A stretch of 64,000 nucleotides of DNA from Lepas anatifera (taxonomy: Eukaryota; Arthropoda; Thecostraca; Lepadidae), in assembly GCA_034440635.1 (NCBI GenBank), contig JAOTON010000213.1, forward strand, positions 186,001-250,000, written 5' to 3'. The notes under the pieces are model-generated. The model saw nothing but the letters and a program-made list of their open reading frames with translations. It searched no databases and was not told where the DNA came from. Numbering within the stretch: position 1 is the first letter of the stretch; each line of letters starts with the position of its first letter. The position numbers and the translations under genes were made by a program. This document shows, in pieces, positions 57,383-64,000 of this stretch.

Positions 57383-58670
57383 ACCTGCACGGGTTTATGA
57401 CACGAAAATAAGAATACGGCTGTCACATTCCAATTGATGGTTTTAATTTCAAGCCAGAAATAAATTGTATTCTGAAGCAACAATTATAGATTCACCCTGG
57501 TGATAAATTTTTAAGACAGACTCTCTGATTTAAATTAAAAGTATTGCGCCCTGGTCAAATGCGCCCTATCCAAATATATGTTGAAAATCAATCCCAGCCT
57601 TTCCTATGGTGTTATTTTGTTATTAAAAGTCACTGCAGATGCAAGAATACCATATTAAATGACTTCCGGCCCTCCCAGAAAAGCTTGGGGGTAGCCGGCC
57701 CCATTTGCTCTTATACTAATCCGTATCTTTGCCGTGCCATTGACTTAACATGGTTGAGGAAGGGCGCAATTAAATCAATGGCCCTCCCCGGGCGCAATTA
57801 CCCTCCACTTTGGCAATGCGCCCTTTGCATAGTTTCACCAAATCGGATGTCACACTTAGAACACGTTTTTCGGGGAATTGTTTTTCATAACAAAAGATCA
57901 TTTTGTAATTTATCCAGTGCGATTGAATAGGAGACATTCGTCTGGCAGTGATTTCCTTAGGGGGTGGGGGCATCCATACTTTCCCCTACAGCATGTGTTT
58001 ATTCATCGGTAACATTGTTCCTACTGTTATCTATGGTCCACTGTTATCTATGGTTTATGCAATGGCCCTGTCTCTGTGACCAATCACATCTGCCCAGCCT
58101 GGCTTTGGATCGTGTGTGGTCACTTCAGAGTATGGGAACGCCCTGCATAAGCAGATAAGACACATGGTCCGTTCTGCAAGGGCGCATTCAGAATAGAATA
58201 CCTTGGGGTGGGATCAAAGCTGCACAACAACTGCACAACTGACAGCGTCTGTAACAATACTTCTATCTCCATTAACATGTAATAAAACACCCAATGTGTG
58301 CCGATAAAACAAAATGTGTAGAAGTTATTTTGCCTGGGTGCGCTCGTGCAGAAGCTGACAGAGGCTCCCAGGCTCGGGAGAATGTCACTAACAGCGGCGG
58401 TTCAGTGGCTGTTAAAACCATTAGCCAGCGTGCCGTTCACTGCGGAGATTTCATGCCTGACAGTCGGATAGCCCGGCCCAAATTGATTGGAAGCATGCAC
58501 AGTTGGGAGCAGGCGGCAGCCGTTTTCGAACACGAGTCACACCGGGTGTCGAAACCATGCGGTCGACGTCAATCGTTAAACGCCGCCAAAGAAAGAAATG
58601 TAAAAAATGTTCTAAAGGCAAGGACCGCACATGCAGCAGATTTAAACAATAACACTGCAACAACAAGGTG
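57383..58670. other. Unassigned sequence
   Basis: GGGCGCAATT/AATTGCGCCC motifs occur several times at 57544-57830 in both orientations. The 167-codon frame at 58294-58797 ends inside the neighbouring SINE and is not considered a gene. Confidence 0.4.
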
Positions 58671-58903
58671 TTTTTATATAAATTTGATCCAAGTTGTTAC
58701 CAGTACGGCTGTTGGGGTCGAAGTCTCGCTAAAGTCTTCAGGGGACTTGACACGGAGGCCCCGACCCCACCATCCGAACGAGCAACTCCCACAATGAAGG
58801 ATTAATTTAGAAGCCAAAGTATAACGTCCCACAAAGCACAGGGAGGGCCGCCCCGCTCAGGTCACCCTCTCACTAGTCAGTTTACGACCTACGTCGGCTG
58901 GCC
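58671..58903 (-). repeat. tRNA-derived SINE, head missing
   Basis: Minus-strand copy of the SINE body: GGCCAGCCGACGTAGG, GGTGACCTGAGCGGGGCGG, GAGTTGCTCGTTCGGATGG, GGCCTCCGTGTCAAGTCCCC, ending TTTATATAAAAA. Confidence 0.78.
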
Positions 58904-59157
58904 TTACGTTTCGAAGTATTACTGGGATGGGTAAATTCTCAAAATGTTGATTGTGACGCTAGTAGATGCTTTGGCCTATTCATTGTTGAAAAAACTGGAA
59001 AGAATTGGACTTGCATTTATCTTTGTGGGAAATAGATTATATTTGGGCAAATCAGAAACATCAAAAGCACCATAATCAAAAGCAATAACCAGGCAGCCCA
59101 AACAGCGAATTAATGAGCGGTAAAACTGTCCTACATACGGATGAAGTACGCGGGGCT
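58904..59157. other. Unassigned spacer
   Basis: No feature was recognised. Confidence 0.5.
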
Positions 59158-59290
59158 CAACCCACCACCCCACCCCTCCAAATGTCAGAATGCCTAAAGT
59201 AACTGCATCCCAGGAGGCTGTTCCGAGGCACTGACGGCGGAGGCTTAAGCCCGCTATCTCCTCCCCGAAATGAAGTCCTGGCCCCACCAT
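59158..59290 (-). mobile_element. GGC(G)AATCCAGGACTTC-type MITE fragment
   Basis: The reverse-oriented relative of 12301-12440. On the minus strand it gives GGGGCCAGGACTTCATTTCGG, GAGATAGCGGGCTTAAGCC and TTCTGACATTTGGAGGGG in the same order apart from the position of the GCGGGCTTAAGCC block. Confidence 0.45.
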
Positions 59291-59634
59291 TGAGTTTAAA
59301 CAAGCTTGAACTAACAGAATGTATGTGGGAAAAGAGTATTAAAGTAAATCTATTGCATTCAGATCGCACGTGATTCAATCGACGATTTCTATAGCGACAT
59401 TGATGAATCAAGTTGGTCATCTAAAACTCACATTAAGAGCCGCCACTCTAAACTAAACTCGAATGAATTGCAAGTCTAATCCCTATCAGTAAAAACCATG
59501 ACGCTTAACCACCGTGCGACTTTTTTTACAGTAGCTGAGCTGGCCTGGCTGCCTGTTCGGCGAAGCTCGCATAACTAGAAAACCCACTCCCAGGCATCAC
59601 CACCGGCTCATTCAACTGCGGCTGTGGTAGGTTG

Positions 59635-59889
59635 CATAGGCGGATCCAGGGAAGGGGCAAATGGGCACGTTCCCCCGATCGAACCTCGGCGCTCCCTGAA
59701 ATGGTCACGGCGCCCCCTAAACGGTCGATGGCACCCCCTGAAATGTCGCTTTTCACCCCCATCTCCATGCGAAAATCGGCGCCCACCGACAGAATTTTGC
59801 GTCCACCTGATAGGTTTTTCCGGTCAAAAGTGGTGCCCCCCGAAGCCGAAGGGTGCCCCCTCAAATCAGCAATCCTGGATCCGCCTGTG
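59635..59889 (+). mobile_element. GGCGGATCCAGG-type MITE, copy 8 (most complete)
   Basis: A 255-bp element with inverted termini CATAGGCGGATCCAGG and CCTGGATCCGCCTGTG. Order of motifs: GATCGAACCTCGGCGC, TGGTCACGGCGCCCCC, CGGTCGATGGCACCCCC, TGAAATGTCGCTT, ATGCGAAAATCGGCGCCCACC, CACCTGATAGGTTTTTCCGG. The flanking octamers GTAGGTTG and GCAGGCTG agree at 6 of 8 positions, a possible but weak target duplication. There is no coding capacity. Confidence 0.88.
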
Positions 59890-62800
59890 GCAGGCTGGCA
59901 TTCATGCGGTGTTCATAGCCCGACGCCGGCGCCAGTGCTTAGCCAATCCGTCAAATTGCATAGTCACGTTGTAGAGCTAGACGGCCGGTCACTGACAAAG
60001 CTGCAGTTCTGCAATAAAAAGTATAGCCTCCGGCACTGCTTGCGTGCAAAGTAGGAGTGATGGTCACGGATGAGAGATAAAGCTGCCGGCATCAAAGGAC
60101 GGTGGCTATGATAATGCAAAACTGCGCCGCGGTGGGCCTCTGATTCACCTTTGTATCGGTGGGTGGGGAGGGGTGGCTCGAAATTCCCCATTGATCTCGG
60201 CTGCTTTGCAAGATAACGAAAATCGTAAACGGTGCTAGATAGCTCAGAAAAAAACATTACAAAACTAATCCGTCACTTTTTGGCTCAGGTCCATATTGAC
60301 GTAGATAATATATTACAATTTTGAAAAAAACAAGTCGTTCTAAGTCGTGCTTACAGAACGAGACATTTTTCGGTCAATTCCCATTTTCTACCTGCAAATA
60401 GATAGGTTGGCCCGCACCTGACCCTAAATCATGGATATCACACATTCACTTCCTACGATTTGTGGTAATCGCTGGGCATGATATGTGGTATGAATATAAT
60501 ATCAATGTATTACACTTATTCTTGTCAGGCTGCTCGCTACTCCTTTTGCAGTCGGGGGGAAAGTGGATTCACAGCCCCTCCCCCAACTGCAATCAATTTG
60601 CTATAAACTGAGATCAATTTGTCTCGTGCTTAAACCCGCAAATAATATCAAATTGTGGGTGGGAGGGTGCAAAATGTACATTTCTTTCCTGTTTTTATAC
60701 TCCCCAAAACTCTTTGCCCCGTTTGCATTTGCAGCAAAATAGTAAGTATTGTTAGAGAGATGGATGAAAAATGGTCTCATCTTTCAGGCATAAAAATATT
60801 CCAAATTTAATGGCATTTCCTGGTCAAAAACTATGTGACAAACTATACGCATTTTGCTAGTTTTCTGTTGAATAAATTAGTACACGTCAGGCACTGCGTG
60901 ACAACTTTGACATCGAGACCAAATATCTACTGCAATAAATTATCAGCGACGGATGCAAGAGCACAAAGTAGTGGGGCACGATGCATACTGCCAATATCTA
61001 ATAGGCAGGTAATTTTATTCCACAGTTGCTTATTTTAAAATTGTCCAGCCTTATCTATCCAAGCCAAACCCAGGGGATTGTGAATGCTCTTTTATTCTTG
61101 ATCCGCCCATGGATGAATCTTCTCTGTTTGGTTTTGGAGCCAAATGCATGTCCAAGATGTTTGTCCCATTCACTTAGCACACTAAAATACGCATGCACAT
61201 ATATGCAGCCTTTTTATTTTAATACTTGAGCGGCTCCATGGGATCTTATGATCTTAACATACATATTTGGAGCAGGATATGGCTGTTGTTATTCCTCCCG
61301 GCTGCTCTGCATGCAGAATATTCTCTCTGCTAGTGTAGAGTCTAATTCTATTAAAACCTAGAAACCTCCAATTTTGAGTTTCTGTAACCGCCCCAGCGAA
61401 AAAAGAAAACAATACATGAAATGTGAATCAATCGTCCATGGACATATCATTCATAATATCCAAACACTTTCCAACTACTCTCAATATTTCTACGAACGAA
61501 TTTGTTATACAAAGAACGCAATGTACACCATAATAATCCGTTCGCGAATAGATTCTCCCTAAATGTGGAGTCATATTCACCCCTGGCTAAGGTATCATGT
61601 AAATGTTTTAGTGCGTCTGCCAAATTTAGTTTTAGGGAGTCTTAGAAACTTTAAAAAGCCTATCGCGACCTTTTTAGGAGAGTTTCCCGGAAAAAAACAC
61701 TATTGGGTGGGAAAGGATGGTCAGTTCAGCGACACATTTTTGGTGAGGTAGTGACCGGAGCAACACCTTCTTCGGCTTTGGGTTTCGATATAAGACAGAA
61801 ATCCGCTACAATTTCCAGTAGTACACCATACTTTGAAGTTTGAATTCATTTATATTAAATATTATCATTTAAAGCATTTAGAACCATCACTGAGTTAAAA
61901 AAACATGTTTCACAGAATAAAGACATATCCTCTTCCCTAAATACAGGATTACCCTTCCCTGAACACAGATTTGACCCAGCATAATATACTCAGCAAGAAT
62001 AAGACTTAAACAAGAGGTGCAAGCAAAAAAATTTTCTAAAAAACATTGCAAGAGCAAATCAATCTTAATATGCTAGCTCACCAGCAAGAAGGAGACTCCT
62101 TCTGGGAGCCGCACGCGCCGTCGCATGGCTTACGTACGCTCGGCGCCGAGTAGTCTGACCTACAGGTCACGTGTGGCAACGTTAATCCTGACATCGGCCG
62201 CAGCCTGCGAGGTTCCCGTTCAATGCATTGCTAAACGCATGGTTCTAATGTTCTGGTGACTGAGGAAAATACCCTCATTGTTTGATGGAGGGAGAGAGCC
62301 GCTTTCTTTTACCAGAGCAAGCAACTTACGTCAAGCAATGTTTCACAGAGGATTTCCAAGGCATGGTATGCATACAGTGCTTTCAATGTCACATATTTCC
62401 CTGATTTGGTATACATTCTGGACTGGTCGTAATATCATTAATCTACAGAGTGTTCCAGGAGTAAGCAGCCTATTTGTTTGACTCCCACCTTTACACGTAT
62501 CTCCCATAGACGAACGAGATAGGTATCAAACAATGCATGAATCCGTCGTAATTGACTCTGTCTTGTCTGAAGTGGCGCATTTTCTTAAGAAAAAAACAGT
62601 AGTTTTCCCACGTGGCCTCCATTTGTTTAGCGCGCACGCTGCTCAGCCACCCCAATAATTCCAGCTGAGTTGCAAATTTAAAGTGAAAATGACTGGCTTA
62701 AAATACCATGAGCCTTGGGTGCTTTCCCTTTACATCGGGCTCATTGGGTGCACCAAAATGTGTAAAAATAGGTGGCTCAGGCACGATGAAAGGGGTCAGA

Positions 62801-62985
62801 TAAGTGCACAAGATTTTGTACTCACGCTTAACCCGGGTAACTCACGCCTAGCCATCGTTGTTTGTATGTAACGGGAAAACACTTTCTGGCTTCAACTACC
62901 ACTGGTTGATAAGGTTCCAAAACTTCATCCACATGGTATGCCAGAGTGTTTCCATTGCAGCCCATAATGCTTATGATGATATATG
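59890..62985. other. Unassigned sequence with a weak TTAA-element relic
   Basis: About 3.1 kb. Around 60400-60500 GCACCTGACCCTAAATCATGGATATC faintly recalls the GTACCTGACCTTAGGTCATCG segment of TTAA-1. Otherwise no repeat, RNA or domain-bearing frame was recognised. Confidence 0.35.
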
Positions 62986-62993
62986 GCAGTAGG

Positions 62994-63230
62994 CAGGGGC
63001 GTCGCCACCGGGGGGGCAGGGGGACTGCCCCGACCACTATTTGGCCAAAATTTTTTTATATCAGCCAAAATGGGAGAAAACCGGATATTCTTATAACCAG
63101 CCGCTGCAGAGGGCAACGAAGAGCCCAAATTTGAACAGTATTTGGTCCTAACGTGGACAGTTTTTGTCAGTGTCAGTTTGAATTTTGGCTGCCCCCTCCC
63201 CGCCACTTTTTGCCGGTGGCGACACTTATG
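62994..63230 (+). mobile_element. hAT-like MITE, copy 2 (TSD GCAGTAGG)
   Basis: A 237-bp element is flanked by the exact 8-bp repeats GCAGTAGG (62986-62993 and 63231-63238). The left end is CAGGGGCGTCGCCACCGG and the right end CCGGTGGCGACACTTATG, inverted over 12 bp. The body matches 34971-35167. The 8-bp duplication plus the CAGGGGCG tip support hAT-type mobilisation. No transposase is encoded. Confidence 0.9.
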
Positions 63231-63238
63231 GCAGTAGG

Positions 63239-64000
63239 TATATCGACACTTTACAAGAAATGCAAAGGATTTTATTTTCGGACCTCAGAGAAACATAAGG
63301 TATTCGATAACATTGGACTCATATGTAGGACAAATATTCATGCCCTGTCTCACTCGATGTAAAAACAAACATAGCCTTACCCGATGTAAAAAGGAATATA
63401 ATCGTGCCATTATCTTCGGAAATGCCTTTTTGTTAAATGTGTCACTTGTTTTGGGACTGCCTGTACTTATTTTGGAGATTTGGAAATGGGAAAAAATAAA
63501 AGCAGAATAATAATTGTAAGTTACCAATGACCATTAAATTTCAAAATCAGTATAATTAACTCTGAGTATAGACCAAAAGAGCATACATAACAATATACGA
63601 ACTTTCTATTAAAGATGATAATAGTACATGAGGACTTCTAATTGAAAGCCTAGTAACTTTTCATGTTTGCTCCTTTGTTCTATTTCCAGTTTTAGAAATA
63701 GGCACAAATATTAGCAGATCATCGTCCTTTTCAACATTAATTACGGAATGATAACGATCATGCCAAGCATTCTACGTCTTTTAATGCCACCCAAAACCGT
63801 TCCAGCTTCATTTAAAGCTCATGAAGTAAAGATAATAGTTGCAGTTCAATTCTATGCTAGTTGTTTTTCTTCTTCTTTTTTGCGTGACCTCACTAGAGTC
63901 TCCAATGCCGCAACGTTGATACCTTTGCTTCAATTTTCGCGTATATTCCGATAAACATTTGTGGGACTAGACTAAGAAGCCCCTTAGCACTTGCATTCCA
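63239..64000. other. Unassigned AT-rich sequence
   Basis: Nothing recognisable. Short frames at 63285-63527 and 63748-63954 have no motif. Confidence 0.4.

Noticed and set aside
58294..58797. 167-residue plus-strand frame
   Set aside because: Its last third is antisense SINE sequence and no family signature is visible.
59627..59897. 8-bp target duplication GTAGGTTG/GCAGGCTG around the best GGCGGATCCAGG MITE
   Set aside because: Two of eight positions differ and the other copies do not support an 8-bp duplication, so no superfamily is claimed.

Overview
This is metazoan nuclear DNA, most likely intergenic or intronic sequence from a marine invertebrate; the phylum cannot be fixed from the sequence. 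The evidence for an animal genome is a complete animal-type tRNA-Val(CAC) gene, tRNA-derived SINEs, hAT-like MITEs with 8-bp target duplications, a relic of a LINE reverse transcriptase end, simple-sequence tracts and long minisatellites. No multi-exon gene could be assembled, and there is nothing prokaryotic or viral (no operons, no CRISPR array). Apart from the tRNA, the only coding candidate is an 81-codon ATG reading frame with one C2H2-like finger (18310-18555). Nearly all other open frames lie in repeats.

The window is dominated by related non-autonomous elements bounded by the tetranucleotide TTAA, named here TTAA-1 to TTAA-5. TTAA-1 has eight near-full copies of about 840-855 bp (8525, 16867, 26453, 32559, 38343, 44830, 46585, 50936). 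TTAA-2 and TTAA-3 have two copies each, of about 1 kb. TTAA-4 has one full copy and fragments. TTAA-5 has one truncated copy and one copy split by a TTAA-1 insertion. TTAA-1, -2 and -3 carry a family-specific palindrome near both ends, with G-rich and C-rich arms around a different core in each family; TTAA-4 shows a related one at its left end. All families are rich in GGTCA/TGACC motifs. The TTAA duplication suggests piggyBac-type mobilisation, but no transposase is present here.

Layout. 1-2.6 kb: a GGCGGATCCAGG-type MITE and truncated TTAA-5. 2.6-6.4 kb: two adjoining GC-rich minisatellites (19-bp period, then alternating 20/21-bp units) producing long spurious frames. 7.2-10.4 kb: SINE pieces, then TTAA-1 and TTAA-3 sharing one TTAA. 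10.5-12.3 kb: an element with long inverted ends built of GTTCCCA/TGGGAAC palindromes and containing GGCGGATCC MITEs. 12.3-15.7 kb: further MITEs, a SINE, then unassigned sequence. 15.7-17.7 kb: TTAA-2 and TTAA-1 in tandem. 18-25 kb: mostly unassigned, with the finger frame, short tandem repeats, TTAA-4 pieces and a TA microsatellite. 26-40 kb: a foldback element, five TTAA elements, SINEs, a hAT-like MITE and a LINE relic. 40-52 kb: a GA tract, a second foldback, three TTAA-1 copies, a full SINE, the tRNA, and TTAA-5 interrupted by TTAA-1. 53-64 kb: more MITEs, a third foldback, TTAA-2, a SINE and the best-preserved hAT-like MITE.

There is no gene pathway to reconstruct. The biological content is a layered transposon landscape, with direct evidence of nested and tandem insertion and of elements that spread GGTCA half-site arrays.
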